DNA from: Chamaecyparis obtusa
Taxonomy: Eukaryota > Streptophyta > Pinopsida > Cupressales > Cupressaceae
Length of the DNA stretch: 64,000 nucleotides
NCBI GenBank assembly: GCA_027943335.1
Contig: BSBK01006357.1
Coordinates: forward strand, 453,001 to 517,000
Direction: 5' to 3'
Part shown: in pieces, positions 37,047 through 48,532 of the stretch
Numbering within the stretch: position 1 is the first letter of the stretch
Layout of the letters: each line of letters starts with the position of its first letter
Made by a program: the position numbers and the translations under genes
The notes under the pieces: generated by a model
What the model saw: only the letters and a program-made list of their open reading frames with translations
What the model was told of the DNA's origin: nothing
Database searches by the model: none

Positions 37047-38250
37047 TGTTAGGAATGAATGTTGAATATATCCTATGGGGGAGTATTCATAGCTATTCTA
37101 TAGCAATTGTATGTTGCATTCATGATTGTGGTTGTCATTGATGTCAACACAATGATCTACTGGAGATTAGCAGAGAAGCAAATAGTGTTTGAATTACCGC
37201 ACTTGGAGTATTGAAGATCAAGCTATGTAGAGTTGAGGACTTACTCTATATTGTGTCTTGAGATCATGGTTAAGAGATTGTACATAAATTTAATTATTCA
37301 TGATAGTTATGTGTAATTCATTGGAAGCAATATTTAGACAATGTTCTTGAGAAGTGGCTTGTGGTAACTGGATGATATCTCCTAATCGGGATATAATCCA
37401 GGCATGAAAATTTGTATAGTTGATGAAGACATAGTGATAGTGACATGGATGTGACAACATGGTCAGAGGTCGCACAAGTGAAGAATTATTTTTTTGGAAG
37501 CCGATAGTTTTTATGTAATTGTGAAATATTGTGTAATGTGTGGAAGTTTATATTTTGTAATTGGTTAAGCCTTGTTGGCCGATGCATTTATAATTATTTG
37601 AGTGTGGTATAAAGAAAGTATTGTTTTCCTTATGATATTTAGTATGATATAGAGTTGAATTGTGGAATTGAGAAATATATGTTGTAAGAGGATATGTGAA
37701 ATATAGAGATTTGATATTGAGATCTAGTGAAGCAGTTGGTGCGGTTTGGCACAGACAGAGGAGAAAAGATAAGTTGATGAGATTAGTAATTATTTGGTAT
37801 TATTTTGTTTGAGTAATACAGAGATCAGTTGGATAGTGTGTTTAGTGATCTTTCCCTTGAAGCTATTTGGACAGTGGGTCCTTCTGCCTTCCATAACTCC
37901 TAATAGGGTTAGAATATTTTAACAGGGATTCAAAGTCTCCTAACAGGGACTCATATGTAATGAATGTATTTCATAAGGATCTTAATAGAGTCTATCCTCT
38001 CAAAAGGAATTTTTATATTGGTACATCTTTTGTGGGTATCATTCCTACTAGAGTTTAGTCTTTGATCAAGAGGTTCCATAGTCAACATATCTTGTGTTAT
38101 TGTGTTGCTATGTATGTTTATCTTTCTATGGTTGTTGCTTACATTGATTACATGGTTAAAATATTTTAATGGTGATAAAATTTGTATTTATCTAATAACC
38201 GATTCACCCCCCTCCCTCTCAGTTATCTTGGTGGACTTTATTTTCTAATA
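37047..38250 (+). mobile_element. Element B 3' LTR
   Basis: 1204 bp. Ends CTAATA, where the 5' LTR ends CTAACA; next to the target base G this C lay in a CAG context. Followed by GGACT, after which A's RNase H reading resumes. Confidence 0.92.
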
Positions 38251-38255
38251 GGACT

Positions 38256-38760
38256 ATGGTATTTGATATGATCACAAAGGATATTTTAGTTTGAGTGTGT
38301 TCACTGGTGTAGACTAGACAGGTAATGTGGATGATAGGAAGAGCACAAGTGTATGAGTTTTCTTTCTTGGAAAGAGACTTGTGTCATGGATGAGAAAAAA
38401 GTAGAACTATATTTCTCAGTCTACTGCAGATGCATAATATGTTTCTAGTTTTATTAATTGCACTCAAGTTGCTTGGATGAAGAAATTATTGGAAGGAATT
38501 AAGGAAAAGGTAGCTGAACTGGTGATTATCTATTATGATAACACTACTGCTATTAACATATCCAATAACCCTGTGATGCACTCTAAGACCAAGCATATTG
38601 CAATTAAGTACCATTTTCTTATAGAGCAAGTTCAAGAGAAAGAGGTATAGTTGGAGTATGTACCAACTAAGGAGCAGGTTGTAGACATTTTTACTAGGCC
38701 ACTACCAAAGGATACATTTGAGTATCTAAGGGGAAAGTTAAGGTCATTCTCCTACTTGAG
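38256..38760 (+). pseudogene. Element A RNase H (continuation of A pol after B)
   Basis: Copia RNase H remnants appear in shifting frames: a segment with GRAQV in place of the usual K-S-T-S-G, MHSKTKHI-like residues near 38578-38600, and the conserved C-terminal run VPTKEQVVDIFTRPLPKDTF near 38658-38720. The reading continues A pol, which stops at 31286, proving that B inserted between RT and RNase H. More damaged than A's RT. Confidence 0.8.
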
Positions 38761-38835
38761 CAGAATTAAAGTGATCTTATTTCATCATTCAGATGTTTTG
38801 TATTTGAAATCTTTATTGGATTGATGTAATAATGG
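38761..38835 (+). other. Element A 3' untranslated region, first part
   Basis: Short non-coding stretch ending in AATGG, the left target copy of element D. Confidence 0.6.
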
Positions 38836-40482
38836 TGAAGGAGCACCTAGGCTAGCTTCCTAGTTCTATGTAATTTTGGCTTGTATCTGACCTTTGCCAA
38901 GTTAGAAGTGTGTTTAATTTTGACCTTAGAAGTTCTTGCATGTGTGTGACTAGGTGGATTGATAGTTAGTATCTAATCCAGCCTAGTTTAGTTAGGTTCC
39001 TTTATTGCTAAATTTTAGCTTGATTAGGGAAATGAGTCTAAATGTGTTTTAAACCTTTGAATAGTAAAGGAGATGCCTTATTAAGCTTACATGAGGTTAT
39101 TTATTTGAACTAAGTGGGATAGAGGCCCAAGAATATAGGTCACCTCATTATTGAAAAAGATGCTAAAAGTTGTCATGACAACATTTGCAACTTTGTGCAA
39201 ATGTTGCATGCAACTCGACCACATTGGATCCCCACTATTCTAGGAGTGGGAATTGAATGCCAAGGCCTAAAAATATGGAGAAAGTATCTTATGATACTGA
39301 ATGGCTCATGTTTTGAAGTAGAGGTGATTGTAAAGAAGTTTTTGAGTTGAATAGTTTTTGAGTTGAATAGAAGCTCTGTAATACTGGTTCTAGAGGATAT
39401 CTAAGCATTTTTGTGCGACAATGCTTTCATATGGATCTAACTCTTTGATTTAGCTTTATATTTGTGTTGATAGGGTAGTTTTAAGACTCTTTATTTCTTG
39501 GTGCAAGTATTTTAGAGTTAGATTGGTGTCTTCAATAAATTTTTTAGTGTTTAGGGAGTCTACTGGTCTAGTCCAGACCTATTTGTGTTCTCATGGCTCC
39601 CCCATGAAATCTAACCATGAGATCTTCCTAAAGTTGGATTAATGTCTTAGGGGAGCCAATTTATAGTAGTAAGCTAGAGGTAGGAGTCCTGAAGAGTCAA
39701 GCTTCTAATTTTAAAGTCATGCCCTAGGCAAGACTAGTGTGCTCGATTAGAGGTGTGACAGTGAGAAAATGAATATTTGCATGTAGGGGAAGGGAAGACT
39801 GTACAAAACAAGTATGGTTCTAGATGGTATATGAAGATATAATTTCATGTTAGTGAGATTTAGGACTGATCAATCCATTTAGTTGAGTTTCAAGCAAGAA
39901 ACTAGTATAGTCCTAGAAATTAGGCCTATTAGGCCTATTAGCCCTACTTTGTAGGAAGCCTGTGTACGGAGGCCCTAGAACCCTAAATCCTCCTGAATAT
40001 TTTATAATTCCCAAAAGGGTACTCTAATGTGGAATTTTTTTTGTAAGTCATTTGAGAAGATTTGGAAGGAAATTGAGAGAAGACCTTGTCAAGGGCTACA
40101 AGGAAACTAGGCTTAATTAGGCCTCTACAAGACTAGTTCTTAGACCTGATTGAAAAGGGTTTTGAGATCCACCAAAATGGATTCAAATGGAAACATAATG
40201 GATGTTTTCAAGGTATTTGGTACCCCTGTAACCACTTTGGTATTTTGTGTGAAAATGGCACTTGGAGTCTTCTAAGTGTTGGAAAGCATTGAAACAAAAC
40301 TTAAAGGTGAATGTCCTTCAAGGTTAAGCACAAGGAGATTAGCTCTTAGAGTAAGAGTTTGGAAAGGTTTTAGGTTGATCATCTAAGAATATTAAGATCC
40401 TAGAGGAGAGTAGGATCCTTGGAAGAAGACAAGAAAGGTCTTCATAGCATTTGTGTGAGCACACCAAGAAGAACATACACCA
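38836..40482 (+). mobile_element. Element D 5' LTR
   Basis: 1647 bp. The 16-bp excess over the 3' LTR is explained by a local tandem duplication near 39340-39370 (GTTTTTGAGTTGAATA twice; the 3' LTR has it once, near 45661). A TATA-like TTTTATAATT lies near 39998. Ends two or three bases before the primer site. Confidence 0.9.
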
Positions 40483-40485
40483 TAT

Positions 40486-40497
40486 TGGTATCAGAGC
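40486..40497 (+). promoter_or_regulatory. primer-binding site of element D (initiator Met-tRNA)
   Basis: TGGTATCAGAGC, an exact match to the standard plant site for initiator Met-tRNA. Confidence 0.9.
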
Positions 40498-40554
40498 TTG
40501 TGATTAGGCTTGTGGTTAATGTTGCAACCTGATGAGTCAGTAGGAGATAATACA

Positions 40555-41640
40555 ATGGTGACTAATGCTGAGTTAGCAAATAAGGTGTAAGATCAAGAAG
40601 AGGAGAATAGAATACTCTGAGATAGATTGGCTCAATTAGAGCTAAAGGTGGATGAAGTAGATGTAAAGGCTGAAGAAGCTAATGATAAGATAGATGGAAA
40701 AAAAAAGGAGATCCTTTTGGAGGATGAGGTCCTTGAACCAGACCCAATACTATATGAAGAATGATTCTTGAAGGCATTGAAAGTGTTGAGTGGAAAAGCA
40801 TTAGAGGGCATTCCAATCTTTAATGGGAAGATGGAACCAAAGATATTCTTAGATTGGGTAGAAGGACTAGAGAACCATTTTGAGTGTGATGGAATTACAG
40901 AGGCTCAAAAGGTTAAAGTGGCCAAGACTAGATTGAGAGGTCTTGCACTCACTTGGTGGAAGTTTCTACAAGATGAGAGGGAGAAAGAAGGTAAGAATCC
41001 AGTTTATACATGGAAGGCAATGGTAGCCAAAATCAGGGATGCATATGTGCCAGAGGATTATGAAATCCAACTCCATAAGAAGAGGAAAAGTCCTAGGAAA
41101 AAAGACTTGGATGTGAACTCATATACCGAGGAGTTCCAAAAACTTTGCATGAGATCTCGAGTTGTAGAGGATGAGAAGGTAAAGGTGGCAAGGTACCTTA
41201 ATGGGATCAAGTGGAACATTCAAGATGAGATGAGTCTTATGACTCCTAACACCATTCAAAAATGTCATCAGCTTGCTATCAAGGTTGAAGAAAAATTAAA
41301 GAAGAAGCAAGACACTAGCACTTCAAGAGGTAGATGAAGAAGAAGAGATAGTAGAGGACAAATAAGTGGATATGGTGGAAGGAGCACAAAGCCAAGGACT
41401 CAAGGAGAAATAAAACATACTGAACAACAAGAGGGAAGCTCTAGTAGAGGTAGTAGAGGAAGGATCTCTAATTTTAGAGGAAGAAGTGGTGGACAAGGAA
41501 GAGGCAACTATTTTTCCAACATGAAGTGTTACCATTGTAACCAAATGGGACACCTTGCCTATAGGTGTCCAGAGAAGGGTAGTACTTCTCAAGGAGGTGA
41601 CAAGAGAATCAATTTTGTTCAAGAAGAGACAAATGCAAGA
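40555..41640 (+). pseudogene. Element D gag
   Basis: ATG 40555 starts a frame (MVTNAELANKV) that continues, with stops at 40588, 40618, 40762 and 41335, through the whole gag-pol in the same phase. The retrotransposon gag domain is at about 40800-41290: KIFLDWVEGLENHFE, KVAKTRLRGLALTWWKFL, SYTEEFQKLCMRSRV. A Gly/Arg/Ser-rich linker is followed by the zinc knuckle CYHCNQMGHLAYRC (41527-41568), complete. Capsid and RNA-packaging protein; decayed. Confidence 0.9.
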
Positions 41641-44600
41641 GTCAAACCCCCTAAGGTACCACTAACATCAGAGGAAGGTGAGAACCTCATGATGAGGAGA
41701 ACATTGATCAAAGAAATGGTTAAGGAGGAGCCAAGCCAGAGGAGATCCCTGTTTAGGATAAAATGTAAGATGATGGGAAAGGTATGTAGAGTCATCATTG
41801 ACTCAGGGTCTACTAACAACATTGTGTCAGAGGAAGTAGTCAGCAAGTTTAAAATGACAAGGATGCCCCACACTAATCCTTATAGGGTCACATGGCTGAA
41901 TAAAGGACAACATGTCTTAGTGAATGAGCAGGCTTGGGTTGAGTTCTTAGTTGGGAGATATAAGGAAAAGGTATTATGTGATGTGTTACCTATGGATGCA
42001 TGTCACTTTCTCCTAGGTAGACCATGGAAATTTAACCACCAAGCTATGCATGATGGAGTGAAGAATTCATAGACTTTCAAGAAGGATAATGTGACATTTA
42101 AGATTTAGTCACTGTTAGAGGATACATAGGTGAAGTCAGTAGGCCCTAATGTACTCATGGTCAATGAGAAAGAGTTCTTAGAAGCCCTAGAAGAAGGAGA
42201 AGGAGTTGTCTTTGCATTGGTGTTAAGGCCAAGAGAGGTAAGTGATGACAAGGCAACCAAGAAGCCAGAGCTACCTAAGGAGATACAAAGTATGTTGCAA
42301 ACTTATGAAGGCATTGTAAGTGATGGAAAACCATCATCATTACCCACTAAAAGAGATATAAATCATATGATAGACTTCATACTAGGAGCTACCCTTCCCA
42401 ATAAGGTAGCTTATAGGATGACCCCTCAACAAAATGAGGAAATTGCTAGACAAATCCAAGAGCTTTTAAGCCAAGGTCTTATAAGAAAGAGCATTATCCC
42501 ATGTGTTGTACCCACTTTCCTAGCACCTAAAAAGGGAGGAACACTTTGTACTAATTCAAGGGCGATAAATAGGATAACCATTAGGTATAGGTTCCTTTTC
42601 CCTAACCTAATGGATTGTCTAGGAGAAGCCAAGTACTTTACCAAGATAGACTTAAAGAGTGGTTATCACAAAATTATGATACATGAAGGAGATGAGTGGA
42701 AAATAGCATTCAAAAACAATGAGGGTTTGTATGAATGGCTTGTCATGCCATTTGGACTGTCTAATGCCCCCTCCACATTCATGAGTCTCATGAATGAGGT
42801 TCTTAAGGACTACATTGGAAAATTTGTAGTAGTATATCTTGATGATATATTGATTTATAGCAAGACAAAGGATGAACATCTCCAACATCTAGAGACTGCT
42901 ATCAAGAGGCTGCATGATGAAAGGTTGATGATAAATTTGGAAAAATGTGAATTCATGAGATAGGAGTTGGTATACCTTAGGTTTGTACTATCTCATGGAA
43001 ATCTGAAAATGGACACTAGAAAAGTGGAAGCCATCCTCAATTGGCCTACTCTAAGGACAACAACAGAGGTAAGAAGTTTTCATGGCCTTGCTCAATACTA
43101 TAGAATGTTTATTAGACAATTCAGTGCTATTTGTGCTCCTATGGTGGACACCATTAAAGGAGGCATGAAGACTAAGTTTGTGTGGAATGAACAAGCTAAC
43201 AAGAGTTTTGAGTAGTTGAAGAAAAAGATTGCTACTCAACCTATTTTGGTTTTACCAAGCTTTGAGAAACTATTCACCATAGAGTGTGATGCAAGCAATG
43301 TGGCTATTGGAGCATGCTTAAGCCAAGAGGGTAGAACAATGGCTTTCCATTTAGAGAAGTTGAGTGAAGCTAAGAAGAAATATTCTTCTTATGACCTTGA
43401 GATGTATGCTCTAGTTCAGTCTTTAAGGAAATGGAGGCATTATTTGCTTCCAAAGGAGTTCATAGTTTATTCAGACAACCAAGCTCTAAGTTTCTTAAAA
43501 TCTAAAGAGAAACTTAGTCATAAGCACATGAAGTGGGTTGAATACCTGCAAGCATACACATTTAACATCAATCACAAGAAGGGAGTACTAAACAAGGTGG
43601 TAGATACCTTGAGTAGAAGAGCTCTCACTATCCAGGAGATACAATTGAAGAGCATGGGAATAGATAACTTCAAGGATCTATATGATGATGATGAAGACTT
43701 TGTAGATACTTACAAGGTATGTGTAGAACAGAAGAACCACTTCCATAGTAAATATGTTGAATATACTTTTCAAAGTAACCTCTTATTTAAGGGAAGTCAG
43801 TTATGTGTCCCTAGAGGGTCTATAAGGGAGAATTTGATTCAAGAAAAGCACAATGGTGCATTGAGTGGTCATCTTGGGGTCACTAAGACACAAGAATGTG
43901 TTCAAAGATTTTACTTTTGGACAAGAATGCACATTGGTGTTAGGAAGTATGTTGAGAGTTTTATTGTGTGTCAAAAGGCCAAAGGAACTTCTTCTAATGC
44001 ATGCCTATATCAACCACTACCTATTCACACTAGGCCATGGGAATGCTTGAGCATGGACTTTGTAGTTGGGTTACCCAAGACAAGACAAGGAATGGATAGT
44101 GTTATGTGATAGTAGATAGGTTCAGCAAGATGGATCATTTTGTGCCATGTAAGACAACTAATGATGCCATCCAAATAGCTTCTCTATTCTTCAAAGAGAT
44201 AGTCAGGATACATGGGTTACCTTTGAGCATAGTGTTAGACAGAGACACCAAGTTTATGAGTCACATTTGGAAGACTCTTTGGCAAAGACTAGGCACCAAT
44301 TTGTCTTTTGGATCTGCATACCATCCTCAGATAGATGGACAAACCGAGGTGGTAAATAGGAGCTAGTCTTGGAAATCTCCTAAGATGCTTGACTAAAGAA
44401 TATGGTCAACAATGGGATCAACTACTTGGGTAGGTTGAATATGCATACAATAACACTGTGAACGGGTCCACATGTAAGAGTCCCTTTGAAATTGTTTATG
44501 GAATACACCCTAGAGGAATATATGAACTTAGAGAGTTGAAGGATGGAGTTAAGGGGAGTGGATATGTTGAAGATTTTTCTTATGCCATGCAAGAGATTCA

Positions 44601-45135
44601 TGATACTTTTAGGAAAACATTAGCTGATAACACTATGAAACACACGAGTAAGGTTGATGAGGGTAGAAGGGAAATCCAATTCAATATTGGAGATTTAGTA
44701 ATGGTGCATCTTAATAAAGCTAGATTATAGAAAGGAGTCCCTCACAAATTGTAAATGAGAAGGATTGGCTCCTGTCCTATCTTAGCAAAGTATGGAGCCA
44801 ATGCTTATAAGGTGGAGATACTGGAGGATAGTGGATTGTCCCCTATTTTTAATGTTGCAGACCTGGTTCCTTACAAAGGACCAATCCCTGATCTTGATCA
44901 AATCTTGATTGAAGTCATTCAAGATGTGGATGAACTTAATTTACCTTCTACATCAGTCAAGAAGGCAACCAACATACTGGATTCAAGAGTTTATAAGAAG
45001 ACTAGAACCAAAATGTATAAGGAGTATTTAGTCAAATGGAAAGGAAAAACAGATGCAGATGCAACATGGATCAAGGAATTAGAGTTTAAAAAGTTGGGCA
45101 TTGACCTCAACTTACTCAATCCAAGGATGGATTGA
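41641..45135 (+). pseudogene. Element D pol: protease, RT, RNase H, integrase, chromodomain
   Basis: Protease IIDSGSTNNIVS near 41794. RT from about 42400, with LVMPFGLSNAPSTF and the active site VVYLDDILIYS at about 42829. RNase H with IECDASNVAIGACLSQ (43279) and YSDNQALSFL. The integrase zinc domain follows (HNGALSGHLG, then ESFIVCQKAK, where the first Cys of the CxxC pair is not Cys). The integrase core has its three acidic residues (IVDRFSKM, VLDRDTKF, QTEVVNRS). A chromodomain lies at about 44965-45120 (EYLVKWKGKTDADATWI), which in this family directs insertion to marked heterochromatin. Frameshifts near 44107 and 44364; stops mostly TAG (42070, 42106, 42127, 42961, 43213). Ends TGA 45133-45135. 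Confidence 0.92.
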
Positions 45136-45158
45136 AAGATTTCACTTGGGGAGGATGG

Positions 45159-46789
45159 TGCAGGAGCACCTAGGCTAGCTTCCTAGTTCTATGTAATTTT
45201 GGCTTGTATCTGACCTTTGCCAAGTTAGAAGTGTGTTTAATTTGGACCTTAGAAGGTCTTTCATGTGTGTGACTAGGTGGATTGATATATAGTATCTAAT
45301 CCAACCTAGTTTAGTTAGGTTCCTTTATTGCTAAATTTTGGCTTGATTAGGGAAATGAGTCTAAATATGTCTTAAACCTTGGCGTAGTAAAGGAGATGCC
45401 TTATTAGGATTAAATGAGGTTAGTTCTTTGAACTAAGTGGGATAGAGGCCCAAGAATATAGGTTACCTCATTATTGAAAAAGATGCTAAAAGTTGTCATG
45501 ACAACATTTGCAACTTTTTGCAAATGTTGCATGCAACTTGACCACATTGGATACCCACTATTCTAGGAGTGGGAATTGAATGTCAAGGCCTAAAAAGATG
45601 GAGAAAGTATCTTATGATACTGAATGGCTCATTTTTTGAAGTAGAGGTGATTGTAAAGAAGTTTTTGAGTTGAATAGAAGCTCTGTAATACTGGTTCTAG
45701 AGGATATTTGAGCATTCTTGTATGACAGTGCTTTCATGTGGATCTAACTCTTTGATTTAGCTTTAGATCTGTGTTGATAGGGTAATTTTAAGAATTTTTA
45801 TTTCTTGGTGCAAGTAGTTTAGAGTTAGATTAGTGTCTTCAATAAATTGTTTAGTGTTTAGGGAGTCTACTGGTCTAGTCCAGACCTATTTGTGTTCTCA
45901 TGGCTCCCCCATGAAATCTAACCATGAGATCTTCCTAAAGTTGGATTAATGTCTTAGGGGAGCCAATTTATAGTAGTAAGCTAGAGGTAGGAGTCCTGAA
46001 GAGTCAAGCTTCTAATTTTAAAGTCATGCCCTAGGCGAGACTAGTGTGCCCGGTTCGAGGTGTGACATTGAGAAAATGAATATTTGCATGCAAGGGAAAG
46101 GAAGACTGTACAGAAAAAGTATGGTTCTAGATGGTATATGAAGATATCATTTCATGTTAGTGAGATTGAGGATTGATCAATCCCTTCGGTTGAGTTTCAA
46201 GCAAGAAACTAGTATAGTCCTAGAAATTAGGCCTATTAGCCCTATTAGTCCTACTTTGTAGGAAGCCTGTGTACGGAGGCCCTAGAACCCTAAATCCTCC
46301 TGAATATTTTATAATTCCCAAAAGGGTACTCGAATGTGGAATTTTTTTTGTAAGCCATTTGAGAATATTTGGCAGGAAATTGAGAGAAGACCCTGTCAAG
46401 GGCTACAAAGAAACAAGGTTTAATTAGGCCTCTACAAGACTAGTTCTTAGAACCAATTGAAAAGGGTTTTGAGATCCACCAAATTGGATTCAAATGGAAA
46501 CATAATGGATATTTTCAAGGTATTTGGTACCCCTGCAACTAGTTTGGTATTTTGTGTGAGAATGGCACTTGGAGTCTTCTAAGTGTTGGAAAGCATTGAA
46601 ACAAAACTTAAAGGTAAATGCCCTTCAAGGTTGAGCACAAGGAGATTAAATCTTAGAGTAAGAGTTTGGCAAGGTTTTAGGTTGATCATCTAAGACTATT
46701 AAGATCCTAGAGGAGAGTAGGATCCTTGGAAGAAGACAAGAAATGTCTTCATAGCATTTATGTGAGCACACCAAGAAGAACATACACCA
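45159..46789 (+). mobile_element. Element D 3' LTR
   Basis: 1631 bp, starting TGCAGGAGCACC 23 bp after the pol stop. Differs from the 5' LTR by scattered substitutions and the missing 16-bp duplicate. Confidence 0.9.
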
Positions 46790-46794
46790 AATAA

Positions 46795-47073
46795 GGGGCT
46801 ACTACTTAGGGGAAGTAGTCGATGATGAAGGTATTGAAGGAGGGGATGATGTCTATGGTATGGCATATTTGGCATTGTTTTCAAAGGGGGAGATATGTAC
46901 TGAGAAGTGGTGAGAAAATAGGTGAGACATATGAGAAAGAGAGAAAGGGGGGCACATATTTATTGTAGTCGATTCAGAGATGAAGATTCAGTGTAAGAAC
47001 ACAAGTATAGTAGGTTATCTGATTCAGAATATGTTTTTATTATTGTGTTTCCATTAATACCAAAAGGGGAGAT
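46795..47073 (+). other. Element A 3' untranslated region, second part, with polypurine tract
   Basis: Non-coding, resumes after D. Contains two G-rich purine runs (near 46886 and 46947) and the purine tract AAAAGGGGAGAT at 47062-47073 that abuts A's 3' LTR. Confidence 0.7.
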
Positions 47074-48527
47074 TACTGGCATAATTGATGCAGTGATGGT
47101 AAGTGATGTGATGGTATAGATTTGGTGTTGAGATGATTAGTTATTATGTTGTCATTGATGTCAAATATTTACCTAGTGTTCTTAGTATGTTGCCAAGTAT
47201 GTGAGAAGGATGAACATTGTGCTGCAAGTGGTTCAAGTAGTTGTGATTCTTAAGTGAGACTTGGGAATGTCTCTATATGACAACTATATGATCACAATTG
47301 TTGAATGTATGATTTGTATGAGTTATGATTAATTGAAGTATGAGAGAGAAACTACTAGAATAGTCTGTGATTGGAAATTAATGATTTGATTGGTTCAACA
47401 AATCTATGGTGAGTTAGGTGGCGCGATCATAGAATTATGTTTTTAATGTTGTGTTGAGCTCATGGTTATGACCATGACTAATTTGGATGACCAATAGGAA
47501 TGTTTTGTGGTTATAGAAGTTATTTCTATGAAAGGTGAGTGTGTTCCTGAGCTACCAATGATAGATCTTCTATTCACGACCAGTGATCAAGTTGTGATGA
47601 ATTACTTGTGTTCCAATTGTCATGATAGCATGTCTCAGTTCATTTGTGGTGATGTGTTGGTGTTGCATTGATTGAGATAGATGTTTTATCAAGATGAAGG
47701 CTAAGATAGTCAAAATGTATTTGAATGTTCTTGATAAAATAAATTGTAAGGGTCTATCCTATGGTTGACCTATTTAGTAAATATGGTTGTTACATTGGGA
47801 TGTGTGTTTTGGCATGATATATTTGAGCGCAAAGATTTGAAAAGTCATTTCAAATTTGTTGGATGATATTTGAGGTTAGTGACAGGATTAGGGCTTGAGC
47901 AGTGATATTTATATCATGAAATTGAATATTTATGTGTGTAGATTGTGATTGTGGTGGTGCAATCAAGATAGGGTATTCTAGAGTTGTCTAATGAAAGAAT
48001 GATTGTGTTACAGAGGATCTGATCAAGTAAAGGGGTTATTATTTCTAGATCACAAGACCCTTCTAGGTTTCTTATATGTAAATCCCTTAATTGGGTAGAT
48101 CCTAATAGATCTTATTTGTAAATCCTTTAATAGGGTGACACTTTAGCCAGTGTCTGAATTCCTCTAACAATGCTACTCCTAACAGGGATAGAGATAAATC
48201 CCATAACTAGGTGGCACCTAACAGTGTCTTTGTAAAAATCCTAACAAGGTTAAGCTCCTAATAGGGCATACTTCAAAAGAGTACACAATTTGTGAGTTTA
48301 ATCTCACACATGATTTTCACCCATTTGGGTTTCCACGGAAAAAATATTTGTGTTATGTGTTGCATGATTTTTGGTGGTTGTGTTTATTTGGTTAAGTTTC
48401 ATTTTCTTATCAATTGGTGAACCAGTGAATGCTATCTTTGTGTTAAAGAAGTAAAAAGTTTCAGATATCTTAGATTATTGATTCACTCCCCCCTCCTCTC
48501 GATCATCTTGGACCCTTAGGACTAATA
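47074..48527 (+). mobile_element. Element A 3' LTR
   Basis: 1454 bp, uninterrupted. It preserves the site that element C hit in the 5' LTR (ATATC, 47911-47915). Hairpin TGTGAG/CTCACA at 48291-48308. Ends CTAATA, then GAATA. Confidence 0.92.
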
Positions 48528-48532
48528 GAATA
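48528..48532 (+). repeat. target-site duplication of element A, right copy (GAATA)
   Basis: Identical to 8969-8973, 39.6 kb away. Confidence 0.85.

Larger units (their letters stand above)
31287..38250 (+). mobile_element. Element B: Ty1/copia LTR retrotransposon inside A's pol
   Basis: Both LTRs are exactly 1204 bp and start TGTTAGGAATG. GGACT flanks the element at 31282-31286 and 38251-38255. Full copia order gag, protease, integrase, RT, RNase H, with purine tract AATGGGGGAGAT at 37035-37046. The LTR right end is CTAACA on the left copy and CTAATA on the right copy. About 23 in-frame stops, so inactive. Confidence 0.95.
38836..46789 (+). mobile_element. Element D: Ty3/gypsy chromovirus inside A's 3' UTR
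   Basis: LTRs of 1647 and 1631 bp start TGAAGGAGCACC and TGCAGGAGCACC and end CATACACCA. The target copies are AATGG (38831-38835) and AATAA (46790-46794), differing by two G-to-A transitions. Gag, protease, RT, RNase H and integrase in Ty3 order, plus a C-terminal chromodomain, place it in the chromovirus branch. Purine tract CTTGGGGAGGATGG at 45145-45158. Confidence 0.92.
8974..48527 (+). mobile_element. Element A: Ty1/copia LTR retrotransposon, interrupted by elements C, B and D
   Basis: Two LTR copies of about 1.45 kb bracket the element, and GAATA flanks it at 8969-8973 and 48528-48532. Removing the three nested insertions leaves about 7.4 kb: 5' LTR, primer site for initiator Met-tRNA, gag, protease, integrase, RT, RNase H, purine tract, 3' LTR. 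The domain order integrase before RT makes it Ty1/copia. The LTR start is TGGTGGCAT on the left and TACTGGCAT on the right. The right terminus reads CTAATA where the left LTR has CTAACA. Many stops and frameshifts make it inactive. Confidence 0.92.
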
